Assembly: GCF_027497235.1 (NCBI RefSeq)
Contig: NZ_CP114902.1
Coordinates: 5,792,001-5,856,000, forward strand
Direction of reading: 5' to 3'
Length of the DNA stretch: 64,000 nucleotides
From: Micromonospora sp. WMMD1128
GTDB lineage: Bacteria > Actinomycetota > Actinomycetes > Mycobacteriales > Micromonosporaceae
In this document: positions 53,794-63,717 of the stretch, one piece after another
Layout: each line of letters opens with the position of its first letter
Numbering within the stretch: position 1 is the stretch's first letter
Position numbers and translations under genes: made by a program
Notes under the pieces: model-generated
Told to the model about the DNA's origin: nothing
The model's input: the letters and a program-made list of their open reading frames with translations, nothing else
Databases searched by the model: none

Positions 53794-55848
53794 TCAGCCC
53801 GGCGAGCGCGCACCCCCACGGGCGCGGGTCGGCAGGACCACCCAGGCGAGGACCACACTCGCAACAAAAACCACGAAAAGGTACGCAGTAAGTGTAGCCA
53901 GAGCGAAGCTCACAAAACCGGTAATTGCCGCTGCGGTCAGCAGCAGTGAACGCCCCTCCCAGCCCAGCGTGGCGGTGTGCAACGGCGGGGCCGCCTGCCG
54001 CTTCTCCAACCGCGCCGTCAGGTCGTAGTGGTGCAGCGTGAGCACCAGCACGTACCCGAAGATCAACCAGACCGGCGCCCGCCCGACCACCCCCACCGCG
54101 ATGGCGAACAGATACTCGGCGGCCCGCAACGCGGCCGGCACCAGCCAGTCCAACGGACCGTCGTGCCGCGCCCGCGCGCCGAGCGCCGCGACCAGCAGCA
54201 CCACCAAGGCGACGGCCACCGGCCAGGCCGGCGGCGTACCGTCCCGCCGGGTCGCCCACCACGCCCAGACCAGCAACGCCACCGAGGCCAGCGCGCCGAG
54301 CGCCGCCGACACCAGCGGCCGACGCGCCACCGGCAGCACCCGGGCCAGCGGGCCGTCGTCACGGTGCAGACCCGCGTCGACAGTGGTCAGCACCGGCACC
54401 CGCATCCACCGCGCCCGCAAGGTCCGCAACCCCCCGGTGTACGCGAACGCCAGCGCGCCCCAGAGCAGCACCGCGCAGAGCGCCACGAGCGGCCCGAACA
54501 GCGCGGTCGCCACCGCGATCAACGCCCACCGCTCACCGATCGGGAACACCACGGTCCGCTTCAGCCAGTACGACACCGAGCCGGTGTCCGCCTGCACCCG
54601 GGTCGACGCGGCGTTCAACTTCCCGCCGATCCCGCCCGCGTCCCCGCCGACCACCTTCGGCCGCCGGGCCGCCTCGTCGTGCAGCGCGCCGTACCAGGTG
54701 TCGGTCATGTGCCGCACGGTCTGCAACGTCATCGCGGCAAGCGCCAACGCCCAGCCGTAGCGGAACCCTGCGTGCGTGGCCCCGAAGCCGAGCCCGGCGT
54801 AGACCACGTACTCCTTGAACCGGTCGGCCATCGTGTCCAGCCAGCCGCCCCAGGCGCTGAAGTGCCGGGTGTAGCGGGCCAACTGCCCGTCCACACAGTC
54901 GAGCACGAAACCCAGGTAGAGCAGGACCGCGCCGGCCACCAGCGCGGGCCGCCCGCCCGCGCCGAACAGCACCGCCGCCGCCACCGCGAACGCCACCGAG
55001 ACCATCGTGACCCCGGTCGGCCCGATCCCGATCCGGGCCGACGCCTTCGTGACGTACGGCGACCAGGTGCTGACGAAGAACGTGGTGAAAAAGTCGTCGC
55101 GTTCCTTCACCGACAACCTCAGCTCGGCCCGGTCCTCGTCGACCGCCGCCACCGCCGCCTCGGCGTCCGCCCGTTCGGCCGCGTCGCCGACCCGGTGCGC
55201 CACGAGCAGGCGTACCCGGTGGGCGAAGATCAGCGTGCCCCGGGCCGCGAGTTCGGCCACGAGCCGGTCCACCGCGGCGAGCGGCCCGCCGACCACGGTC
55301 GCCGGCCCCGCCGCCTCGGCGCCGCCCATCGGCCCGGTCGAAGGTCCGGCCGCCTCGACGCCGCCGAAGGGCCCGGTCGACGGCCCGGCCGCCGCGACGC
55401 CGCCGAACGGCGCAGCCGCTGCGCGGGCGGCGTCGGCGAGCGCCGGCAGGTCGGCCACGCCGACCCGCAGCGCGCCACCGAACACGCCGGTCGCGTCCGC
55501 GTCGCCGACCGCGACCACCTGGCCGCGCTCCTCCCGCACCGTCGCCCGGCCGTCGGCCGGCGGATCGGTGAGCACGAGCGCCACCGTCGGCCCGACCGGG
55601 CTGGTCGCGAGATGCCTGAGTACGGCCGTGTGCGCCACCAGGTCGACACCGCTGACAAGCACCGGGCCGGTCGCGGCGGCCACCAGATCGGCCAGCTCGG
55701 ACAGGTCGGCGGCCACCCGCACGTCGTCCGCGCCGGCCCGCCGCCACTGCGCGACCAGCGGCTCTTCGCCTACGGTGGCCCCGCCCGCCGCCGGTCCAAT
55801 GGCTCCGCCCGACGCCGGCTCGGCGGCGAGCACGATCGCGAGCGTCAC
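53794..55848 (-). CDS. CDP-alcohol phosphatidyltransferase with degenerate N-domain and DUF5941
   Basis: 684-aa multi-domain membrane protein. Residues 1-~150 look like a degenerate nucleotidyltransferase (VTLAIVLAAEP...ATGPVLVSGVDLVAHTAVL). A repeated Ala/Gly/Pro linker follows (about 150-190). The central domain carries the CDP-alcohol phosphotransferase signature D-x2-D-G-x2-A-R-x8-G-x3-D-x3-D (from DCVDGQLARY to WLDTMADR, about 310-340). The C-terminal ~230 residues, with about six helices, match DUF5941. GTG overlaps the ATPase stop (GTGA). Likely supplies a polyol- or inositol-phosphate lipid for the exported polymer. Confidence 0.88.
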   Translation of the reverse strand: MTLAIVLAAEPASGGAIGPAAGGATVGEEPLVAQWRRAGADDVRVAADLSELADLVAAATGPVLVSGVDLVAHTAVLRHLATSPVGPTVALVLTDPPADGRATVREERGQVVAVGDADATGVFGGALRVGVADLPALADAARAAAAPFGGVAAAGPSTGPFGGVEAAGPSTGPMGGAEAAGPATVVGGPLAAVDRLVAELAARGTLIFAHRVRLLVAHRVGDAAERADAEAAVAAVDEDRAELRLSVKERDDFFTTFFVSTWSPYVTKASARIGIGPTGVTMVSVAFAVAAAVLFGAGGRPALVAGAVLLYLGFVLDCVDGQLARYTRHFSAWGGWLDTMADRFKEYVVYAGLGFGATHAGFRYGWALALAAMTLQTVRHMTDTWYGALHDEAARRPKVVGGDAGGIGGKLNAASTRVQADTGSVSYWLKRTVVFPIGERWALIAVATALFGPLVALCAVLLWGALAFAYTGGLRTLRARWMRVPVLTTVDAGLHRDDGPLARVLPVARRPLVSAALGALASVALLVWAWWATRRDGTPPAWPVAVALVVLLVAALGARARHDGPLDWLVPAALRAAEYLFAIAVGVVGRAPVWLIFGYVLVLTLHHYDLTARLEKRQAAPPLHTATLGWEGRSLLLTAAAITGFVSFALATLTAYLFVVFVASVVLAWVVLPTRARGGARSPG

Positions 55849-56588
55849 CGCTGCGCCGCGTCGGCGTAGGCGCGCAACGCCTCGTCGATCGTCCCGTCGA
55901 CGGTCAACCGTCCGGCGTCGAGGTAGAGCCCCCGACTGCAGAACCGGGTGAGGTCCTTGTCGTTGTGTGACACCAGCACCAGCGTGCGCCCTTCCGCGAG
56001 AAGTCGCTCGATGGTCGCATAGCACTTGGCGCGGAACTCCGCGTCCCCGACCGCGGTCACCTCGTCGACCAACAGCACCGGGTGCGGCAGGTGCGTGATC
56101 ACCGCGAAGCCCAGCCGCACCTTCATCCCCGACGAGTAGTGCCGCACCGACGTGTCGATGGCGCGTTCCACCTGCTCACCGGCGAACGCGACGATCTCGT
56201 CGAAGTGCCGGCGCAGGTACGCGGAGGAGAGCCCGTGCAGCCCGCCCACGAGGTAGAGGTTCTCCCGCCCGGTCAGGTCGCCGGAGAACCCGGCGGACAG
56301 TTCCAGCAGCGGCGCGACCCGGCCGTGCACCCGGATCGCGCCCTCGTCCGGGATCAGCACGCCGGCGATCAACCGCAGCAGCGTGCTCTTGCCGGTGCCG
56401 TTGCGCCCCACCACACCGACCGTCTCGCCCGGCTCGACCCGGAACGACAGGTCCCGCAGCGGCCAGAACCGGCCGGCGTCCGGGTCGCGGGCCCCCCGGT
56501 GGATGAGCAGTTCCCGCAGCCGGAGCTGGCGGCGGCGGTTGCGGACGAACCGGATGCCGAGCCCGTCCGCCTCGATGATCGCCGCCAC
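55845..56588 (-). CDS. ABC polymer-export ATPase (TagH/Wzt-like)
   Basis: 247 aa. Walker A GVVGRNGTGKSTLLRLIAG near residue 58, signature HYSSGMKVRLGFA, Walker B PVLLVDEVTAVGD, His loop LVSHN. The N-terminal FVRNRRRQLRLRELL segment is typical of TagH/Wzt polysaccharide exporters. Pairs with the permease gene one base upstream. Exports wall teichoic acid or a related glycopolymer. Confidence 0.95.
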   Translation of the reverse strand: MAAIIEADGLGIRFVRNRRRQLRLRELLIHRGARDPDAGRFWPLRDLSFRVEPGETVGVVGRNGTGKSTLLRLIAGVLIPDEGAIRVHGRVAPLLELSAGFSGDLTGRENLYLVGGLHGLSSAYLRRHFDEIVAFAGEQVERAIDTSVRHYSSGMKVRLGFAVITHLPHPVLLVDEVTAVGDAEFRAKCYATIERLLAEGRTLVLVSHNDKDLTRFCSRGLYLDAGRLTVDGTIDEALRAYADAAQR

Positions 56589-57416
56589 TCAGAGTTCCTT
56601 CAGCACGGCCGGTTCCAGCCGGCGGAACGCCCACCAGCCGAGCACGAACACCAGCACGCTGCCCGCCACGGTCACGGTGAGCAGCCGGGCGTCCGGGAAC
56701 TCGTCCGGATACCAGACCGCGTGATGCAGTTGGAAGATCCCGACCAGCGGGTTCAGCTCGTACCCGAGCTTGAGCCAGCCCGGCATGCCGGAGTCACGGA
56801 CCAGGTTGAACGGATAGATGATCGGAGTGGCGTAGAACAGCAGCCGGATGACCAGCCGCATGGTCCGCTCGATGTCGCGCATCAGCACGTTGCCCGCCGA
56901 CAGCAGCAGGGCCAGTCCGACGAGCAGCACGAACTGCACGCTCACCGCCAGCGGCAACGCGAGCAGGCTCCAGCCCGGGTGGATCTTCCCCTGGGCCGCG
57001 TAGAGCGCCGCGATGGCGACCAGGATCGGCAGGCCGGCCAGGTACTCGGCGAAACGGCCGGCGACCCGGCCGATCGGGAAGATCGGCCGGGGCAGGTTCA
57101 TCGTGGTGATCAGCCGGGCCTGTCCGGTGAGCGCGTTCGCCGCCTCGGTCAACGCCGAGCTGGCCCACATCCAGGCGAAGATCCCGGTGATCAGGAACAG
57201 CGGGTACGAGCCGGCCGCCTCCCCCAGGTGCCGCCGGGTCGCCCCGGAATAGAGCACGCCGAAGACGAACCAGTAGATCAGGCCCATGCCGAGCGGTTCG
57301 ATGAGCGACCAGAGGTAACCCAGCACCGACTGCTGGTACTTCACCGCGAGATCCCGCCGGACCAGGATGCGCAGCGAGGTGCGGGCGGACCAGAGCGCCG
57401 CGACGCCTGACGTCAC
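56589..57416 (-). CDS. ABC-2 polymer-export permease (TagG/Wzm-like)
   Basis: 275 aa with six hydrophobic helices and the ABC-2 signature LRILVRRDLAVKYQQSVLGYLW near the N-terminus, plus MWASSALTEAANALTGQARLI and the conserved LNPLVGIFQLHHAVWY near the end. First gene of the export operon; the ATPase begins on the next base. GTG start region lies 65 bases after the serine dehydratase end. Confidence 0.94.
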   Translation of the reverse strand: MTSGVAALWSARTSLRILVRRDLAVKYQQSVLGYLWSLIEPLGMGLIYWFVFGVLYSGATRRHLGEAAGSYPLFLITGIFAWMWASSALTEAANALTGQARLITTMNLPRPIFPIGRVAGRFAEYLAGLPILVAIAALYAAQGKIHPGWSLLALPLAVSVQFVLLVGLALLLSAGNVLMRDIERTMRLVIRLLFYATPIIYPFNLVRDSGMPGWLKLGYELNPLVGIFQLHHAVWYPDEFPDARLLTVTVAGSVLVFVLGWWAFRRLEPAVLKEL

Positions 57417-57481
57417 CGCACCATCCTCGCGCCTTCTCCTGCCGGCGCGGCGGCGGTCAGCGGCGGATCACCCCAACGAGG

Positions 57482-58852
<1,371 letters not shown>

Positions 58853-59447
58853 CGCTGCACTTTCCTCGCCGTCGTCCCCGTTGTGCGGTTCCGAACCGGT
58901 GCGTGTGCCGCGCCCCCGCTGTCCGAGGGTCGACGACCGACGCCCAGGGTGGGGGCGCCCGACCCGCAAGCCTACCCACCCACCCAGTTGCCCACCCCCA
59001 CCCCATACTCCGGCCCCCCTTTTCAGGCGGCGACCGGCCCCGCGCCGGCGTCTTGATCGACTCCACTTCGGCGAGGTGGCGGTATCCTCACCCGCTCGAC
59101 CCCGCCACTTCGGCGAAATGGAGTCGATCAAGTGCGTGTTCCCGCGTCTCGGGAGCCCCTTCCCACGACCCGAACGACTCACCGGACCGCCCCGCCCAAG
59201 CTGTTCCACCTACGGCCTTTGGGTGCGTTCGTTGTCGCTCTGGCAACCACAACCGCACCCAAACCCCAGGGACCTCCCCACCACACCTTCCGGCACGGGC
59301 AGGGTTGGCGCGTCGGAAGGGGCGCTCCGGGGTAAGCACCTACGGGTGCCCGGGTCGCCGAATCCTCCTCGGGGCCGAGGGCGCGGCGCGCACCCCTTCC
59401 TACCGTGGAATCAGCGCGGCGGATCGCCGCAGAAGTGGGAGACGACG
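58853..59447. other. 595-base intergenic region
   Basis: Between serine dehydratase and PspC genes. Contains one inverted repeat (59052-59132). The rest is C-rich sequence with skewed codon signal in every frame; I see no small gene, tRNA or other recognised RNA in it. It must contain the sdaA promoter at its left end and the pspC promoter at its right end. Confidence 0.6.
59052..59132. repeat. CACTTCGGCGA inverted repeat element (locus 3)
   Basis: Two 31-base arms, left starting CTTGATCGACTCCACTTCGG and right ending CGAAATGGAGTCGATCAAG, pairing at nearly all positions (one or two mismatches) around a 19-base loop. Inner parts carry the CGCCACCTCGCCGA motif of loci 1 and 2. Confidence 0.85.
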
Positions 59448-59651
59448 ATGAGTCGCAAACTGGTCCGGCCCCGCGAGGGGCGCATGATCGCCGGCGTCTG
59501 CGCCGGCCTGGCGCAGCGGTTCGGCATGTCGGCCGGGATGGTCCGGCTGCTGTTCCTGCTGTCGCTGCTGCTGCCCGGCACCCAGGTGATCATCTACCTG
59601 ATCCTGTGGGTGCTGATGCCGAACGAGGACCGCTACCTCGCCACCCGCTGA
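59448..59651 (+). CDS. PspC-domain small membrane protein
   Basis: 67 aa: KLVRPREGRMIAGVCAGLAQ and FGMSAGMVRLLFLLSLLLPG, then IIYLILWVLMPNED, the complete PspC domain with its hydrophobic helices. PspC proteins take part in envelope-stress response or stand alone as small membrane proteins. GGGAG precedes the ATG. The stop codon lies in the first of five 12-base tandem repeats. Confidence 0.92.
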   Translation: MSRKLVRPREGRMIAGVCAGLAQRFGMSAGMVRLLFLLSLLLPGTQVIIYLILWVLMPNEDRYLATR

Positions 59652-59705
59652 ACCACTCGCTGAACCAGCCGCTGACCCGACCACTGAATCACCCGCTGAC
59701 CCGAC
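59646..59705 (+). repeat. Five tandem 12-base units, each with an in-frame TGA
   Basis: CGCTGAACCACT, CGCTGAACCAGC, CGCTGACCCGAC, CACTGAATCACC, CGCTGACCCGAC, exactly 12 bases each from 59646. Read in the PspC frame every unit is Arg/His, stop, two further codons; the first TGA is the real stop. Probably duplication of the gene's last codons. Confidence 0.9.
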
Positions 59706-59710
59706 ACACG

Positions 59711-59740
59711 CCCGCCCCGGCTGAACAAGGCCGGGGCGGG
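59711..59740. terminator. Terminator between pspC and DUF4230 gene
   Basis: Perfect 11-bp stem CCCGCCCCGGC / GCCGGGGCGGG with an 8-base loop TGAACAAG, between convergent genes. Confidence 0.8.
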
Positions 59741-59777
59741 GCAGGGAACAACAAGTCAGGGCAGCGCGAAACCGAGG

Positions 59778-60545
59778 TCAGGGGGCCGTATAGGTGACGG
59801 TGACCTTCTCGTACCCGAGGGAGCGCAGCAGCCCCTCCAGCATCTTGCGGGTGTTCTCCTCGGCCCGGGCGGCCATGCCGCTGTCCCGGGCGGCCGAGGT
59901 GATGCGGTCCTCGGCCAGCTTGTAGATCTGCTGCTGCCGGTTGGGGTCGCCCGCCACCAGGTCGTTGAGCCGGTTGATCAGGCCGCGCTGCTCCTCGAAG
60001 ACGTAGCTCTTGTCCATGTCCAGGTCGGTCTCGCCGAGCTGCGGCGCGGGGAGCTTGATCTCGACGGACTTGCCGTCCTCGGAGGCCACCACGGCCCCGT
60101 CGCCAATCTTCGCGAAGTCGACGTACGCCTCGACCCGGCCCGCCCCGACGAAGAGCGTGCGCTCGTTGAGCAGGAAGTCGGGCACGTTGCGCCGGTCCTT
60201 CTGCACGTCGACCACCACCTGGAAGTTGCCTTCCGCGGCGACGTAGCGGCTCAGGTCGCGGATCGACTTGAGCAGCGGCGGCTGGCTGCGGTCGGTCTGC
60301 TCCTTGGCGAACGGGTTGCGGAAGTCGGGCAGCAGGTTTGTCGCCTGCACGCCGAGCAGCACCACCACCGCCAGCGCGGCCACGCCGAGCACCCAGAGCA
60401 GGCCGCGCGCGGGGCTGCCGGCCGGGGGCGGCGGGGCGCCCGGCTCCGGCCCGACCGGCGGCTCCGCCCGGTCGTGCAGGGACTCGCTGGTGGGGTATTC
60501 CGGAAACTCCCTGGTGGGCTGGTTGATGTCACCATCGCGGGCCAT
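59778..60545 (-). CDS. DUF4230 membrane-anchored protein
   Basis: 255 aa. Cytosolic polar N-terminus of about 45 residues, one helix (GLLWVLGVAALAVVVLLGV), and an extracytoplasmic DUF4230 domain with RDLSRYVAAEGNFQVVVDV, VEAYVDFAKIGDGAVV and LRSLGYEKVTVTY. Function of the family unknown. ATG 60545 is preferred (GGTGAG at 5 bases); a GTG two codons earlier is possible. Confidence 0.85.
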   Translation of the reverse strand: MARDGDINQPTREFPEYPTSESLHDRAEPPVGPEPGAPPPPAGSPARGLLWVLGVAALAVVVLLGVQATNLLPDFRNPFAKEQTDRSQPPLLKSIRDLSRYVAAEGNFQVVVDVQKDRRNVPDFLLNERTLFVGAGRVEAYVDFAKIGDGAVVASEDGKSVEIKLPAPQLGETDLDMDKSYVFEEQRGLINRLNDLVAGDPNRQQQIYKLAEDRITSAARDSGMAARAEENTRKMLEGLLRSLGYEKVTVTYTAP

Positions 60546-60645
60546 CGCCACTCACCGTCCTCGTCCGACACATCGACTGACAATGACGGTACGGGTAGCG
60601 TGCGACACTCGCGCGTCGAGTGCCGCGATCGGGGAGAACCGCAGG

Positions 60646-61806
60646 TCAGGAGAAGGCGGAGAGGCCGGTCAGCCGCTGACCGATGACGAGCTGGTGGATT
60701 TCCGAGGTGCCCTCGTAGGTGAGCACGCTCTCCAGATTGTTGGCGTGCCGCATCACCGGGTAGTCCCCCGAGACGCCGTTCGCGCCGAGAATGGTGCGGC
60801 ACTGCCGGGCGATGTCGAGCGCCTCCCGCACGTTGTTCAGCTTGCCCACGCTCACCTGCTCGGGCCGCAGCGCCCCGGCGTCGGCGAGCCGGCCCAGGTG
60901 CAGCGCCAGCAGCAGCCCCTTGTTCCACTCCACCGCCATGTCGGCGAGCTTGGCCTGGGTGAGCTGGAAGCCGGCGAGCGGCCGACCGAACTGGGTTCGG
61001 GTGGTCGCGTACGACAAGGCGGTTTCCAGGCAGTCGCGGGCCGCGCCGAGCGCGCCCCAGACGATGCCGTGCCGGGCCTCGGTCAGGCAGCTCAGCGGCG
61101 CTTTCAGCCCGGCCGCGTCGGGCAGTTGCGCGTCCGCCGGCAGCCGCACGTCGTCGAGCGCGATCTCGCCGGTGAGCGAGGCACGGAGGGACATCTTCCG
61201 CCGGATCTCGCGCGCCGTCACACCCGGCGTGTCCATGGGTACGACAAAACCCCGCACGCCGGAGTCGGTGCGGGCCCAGATCACGGCGACGTCGGCGATC
61301 GGCGCGTTCGTGATCCACATCTTGCCGCCGGTGAGGATCCAGTCGTCGCCGTCCCGGCGCGCCCGGGTGGCCATCGACGCCGGGTCGGAGCCGTGGTCCG
61401 GCTCGGTCAGGCCGAAGCAGCCGATCGCGTCGCCGGTCGCCATGGCCGGCAGCCAGCGTTGCTTCTGCTCCTCGCTGCCGAAGCGCCAGATCGCGTACAT
61501 GGCGAGCGAGCCCTGCACCGACACCAGCGAGCGGACACCGGAGTCGCCGGCCTCCAACTCCAGGCAGGCCAGCCCGTACGCGACGGCGGACGCGCCGGCG
61601 CAGCCGTACCCGGTCAGGTGCATGCCGAGCAGGCCGAGCTTGCCGAACTCGCGGGCCAGCTCGCGGGCCGGCACGTCGCCGTCCTCATACCAGCCGGCGA
61701 CGTGCGGGCGTACCCGGTCGGTCACGAGCTGGCGCACGACGGCGCGGATCTGCCGCTCCTCCTCGCTCAGTGACGCGTCGACGTCGAGCAGGTCGAGAGC
61801 GGTCAC
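60646..61806 (-). CDS. Acyl-CoA dehydrogenase (glutaryl-CoA dehydrogenase-like)
   Basis: 386-aa flavoenzyme. CFGLTEPDHGSDPASMATRA (FAD/substrate loop), GGKMWITNAPIADVAVIWAR, and the C-terminal YEGTSEIHQLVIGQRLTG with the catalytic Glu near residue 366. The EPDHGSDP and YEGT patterns are closest to glutaryl-CoA dehydrogenases; substrate is inferred. GTG start 4 bases after the 101-aa gene. Operon with upstream genes. Confidence 0.92.
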   Translation of the reverse strand: MTALDLLDVDASLSEEERQIRAVVRQLVTDRVRPHVAGWYEDGDVPARELAREFGKLGLLGMHLTGYGCAGASAVAYGLACLELEAGDSGVRSLVSVQGSLAMYAIWRFGSEEQKQRWLPAMATGDAIGCFGLTEPDHGSDPASMATRARRDGDDWILTGGKMWITNAPIADVAVIWARTDSGVRGFVVPMDTPGVTAREIRRKMSLRASLTGEIALDDVRLPADAQLPDAAGLKAPLSCLTEARHGIVWGALGAARDCLETALSYATTRTQFGRPLAGFQLTQAKLADMAVEWNKGLLLALHLGRLADAGALRPEQVSVGKLNNVREALDIARQCRTILGANGVSGDYPVMRHANNLESVLTYEGTSEIHQLVIGQRLTGLSAFS

Positions 61807-61810
61807 GCCG

Positions 61811-62116
61811 TCACTCGCCCTGCTCGCCGAGCACGAGCACCCGGGCGTGGATCTGGTTGCGCTGCTGCAACGCCGCACGCAACGCCCGGTGCAGGCCGTC
61901 CTCCAGGTAGAGGCCGCCGCTCCACTGCACCACGTGCGGGAAGAGGTCGCCGTAGAAGGTGGAGTCCTCCGCGAGCAGCTTGTCCAGCGCCAACTCGCGC
62001 TTGGTGGTGATGAGCTGGTCCAGCCGCAGTGGACGCGGTGGGATCTCCGCCCACTGCTTCAACGTGAAGTTGTGCTCCGGGTAGGGACGACCGTCCCGGA
62101 CCGCCCTGAAGATCAC
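61811..62116 (-). CDS. Conserved actinobacterial hypothetical protein (101 aa)
   Basis: MIFRAVRDGRPYPEHNFTLK, RLDQLITTKRELALDKLLAE, STFYGDLFPHVVQWSGGLYL, EDGLHRALRAALQQRNQIHA. A ParB/sulfiredoxin-like flavour is given by LYLEDGLHRALRAALQQR, but I cannot name a family. No membrane segment. Proteins of this kind seem widely conserved in actinobacteria (recollection, not verified). Overlaps none, sits 4 bases before the acyl-CoA dehydrogenase. Confidence 0.78.
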   Translation of the reverse strand: MIFRAVRDGRPYPEHNFTLKQWAEIPPRPLRLDQLITTKRELALDKLLAEDSTFYGDLFPHVVQWSGGLYLEDGLHRALRAALQQRNQIHARVLVLGEQGE

Positions 62117-62170
62117 GGCGCGCTCTCCTCCCCCAGGCCCGGCTGACGATGTGGGTGCCAGCCTAGCCGC

Positions 62171-62773
62171 TCAGCTCCACCGCCCCCGCCGCACCACATC
62201 ATCCACCGGACGCCGCCCCCGGCGAAGCGACGGTGACCGATGGTCGACAGCTCGATAACCGATGGTGACGGCACCGATCGGGTGCAGTTCCGGCGGTACC
62301 CCGAAGGCGTCCCGGTACGCCTCGATCCGCTGCGGCGGGATGCCGAAGAAGCAGGCGCCGAGCCCCTCGTCCACGGCGGTCAGCAGCATCAGCAGCGCGG
62401 CGAAGCCGGTGTCCACGTACCAGTAGGGCACCGGCCAGCGCTCCTCGGCGCGGTCCGCCCAGCCCTTGTCCGGCTCGGCGTACCGGTCGAGGTAGGCGTC
62501 GCGGTTGGCGTGCGGCACCACGATCAGCGGCGCCCGGCGCATGCCGGCCAGCCAGCGTTCCCGGCCGCCGCCGTCCGGGGTGGCCGCCGCCCAGAACCGG
62601 TCCCGGTCCGCCGGCTCCTCCAACACGAGGAAGCCCCAGCCCTGGGCGAAACCGGCCGACGGGGCCCGGACCGCGTGCGCCAGCAGCCGGTCCACGGTCT
62701 CCGGTGGCACCGGCCGGTCGGGGTCGTAGTTGCGTACCATCCGGCGACGCCGGACGACCTCGGCGAACTCCAC
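62171..62773 (-). CDS. Nitroreductase-family flavoprotein
   Basis: 200-aa FMN protein: MEFAEVVRRRRMVRNYDPDR (phosphate-binding Arg/Ser-like start), VRAPSAGFAQGWGFLVLE, and GLGACFFGIPPQRIEAYR. Reduces nitro or quinone-like compounds using NAD(P)H; physiological substrate unknown. GTG start two bases after the aldose epimerase stop, so the two are coupled. Confidence 0.92.
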   Translation of the reverse strand: MEFAEVVRRRRMVRNYDPDRPVPPETVDRLLAHAVRAPSAGFAQGWGFLVLEEPADRDRFWAAATPDGGGRERWLAGMRRAPLIVVPHANRDAYLDRYAEPDKGWADRAEERWPVPYWYVDTGFAALLMLLTAVDEGLGACFFGIPPQRIEAYRDAFGVPPELHPIGAVTIGYRAVDHRSPSLRRGRRPVDDVVRRGRWS

Positions 62774-62775
62774 GC

Positions 62776-63702
62776 TCAGACCGCCGGCCGGACGCCCCAG
62801 GCACCCCGCCAGGTCTGCCCCGGATCGAGCGTGATCAGGTCCTTGCCGGACCGGAACGCGTCCGGCGGGCAGGTCATCGGCTCCACCGCGACGGAGCGGC
62901 GGTGCCGCTCACCGCCGAGCGTGTCCCCGGTGAACACCTGCCACCAGCCGAACTCGCGGTCCGCCCAGATCCGCAGCCCGGTCGTGCCGTCCGGCGCGCC
63001 GAGCGTCACCGCCGAGCCGCCGTCGGCGTCCCGCCGCACGTCACCGAAGGCCAGGTCGAGCACCAGGCCGCCGATCGAGCGGGGCGTGGTGAAGTCGTAT
63101 TCCGTCCCGGCGACCTCGGTCGCCGCCACCGGCAGCAGCCGGCCGTCCACCAGCACCCGCCTGCGCCCCGGCACGCTCAGCAGCAGGTCGTCCACGGCGA
63201 CCTTGGGCAGCTGGAAGTAGGGGTGCACGGAGAAGCCGAACGGCGCCGCCTCGGCGGCCAGGTTCGTCACCTCGTGCGCGGCGTGCAGGCCGTCCGGGCC
63301 GACGCTCCACCGGCTGCGCAGCCGCAGCGCCCACGGGTAGCCGGGGGTGGGCGGCAGGTCGTAGCCGATCGTCACGCTCGCGGGCGACTGCTCGATCAGC
63401 TCCCACCGGGCCCAGTCGACCAGGCCGTGCAGGGCGTTGTGCCGTTCCGGCTCGGTCAGGTCGAGCTGGAACGAGCGGCCCCCGAACGTGTACGCGCCGT
63501 CGCGGATGCGGTTCGGCCAGGGCGCCAGCACGTGGCCGGCCGAGCCGGGGCTCAACTCGTCCTCGGCGTACCCGTCGAGGTAGTCCACCCCGTCGTGGCG
63601 GTAGGCCCGCAGCCCACCGCCGACCGCCACCACGACGGCCTCGTGGCCGTCGGCGGAAATGGTCCACTGTGCCCCGGACGGTGCCTGCGCGTCGATCCCC
63701 AT
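62776..63702 (-). CDS. Aldose 1-epimerase-family protein (GalM-like)
   Basis: 308 aa. RHNALHGLVDWARWELIE gives the first catalytic His, GFSVHPYFQLP the second, and SVAVEPMTCPPDAFRSG the catalytic Glu. Interconverts alpha and beta anomers of aldoses. Cytosolic. Operon with nitroreductase downstream and an MFS exporter 15 bases upstream; the functional link among them is not clear. Confidence 0.93.
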   Translation of the reverse strand: MGIDAQAPSGAQWTISADGHEAVVVAVGGGLRAYRHDGVDYLDGYAEDELSPGSAGHVLAPWPNRIRDGAYTFGGRSFQLDLTEPERHNALHGLVDWARWELIEQSPASVTIGYDLPPTPGYPWALRLRSRWSVGPDGLHAAHEVTNLAAEAAPFGFSVHPYFQLPKVAVDDLLLSVPGRRRVLVDGRLLPVAATEVAGTEYDFTTPRSIGGLVLDLAFGDVRRDADGGSAVTLGAPDGTTGLRIWADREFGWWQVFTGDTLGGERHRRSVAVEPMTCPPDAFRSGKDLITLDPGQTWRGAWGVRPAV

Positions 63703-63717
63703 TCGGCGACCCTATCG

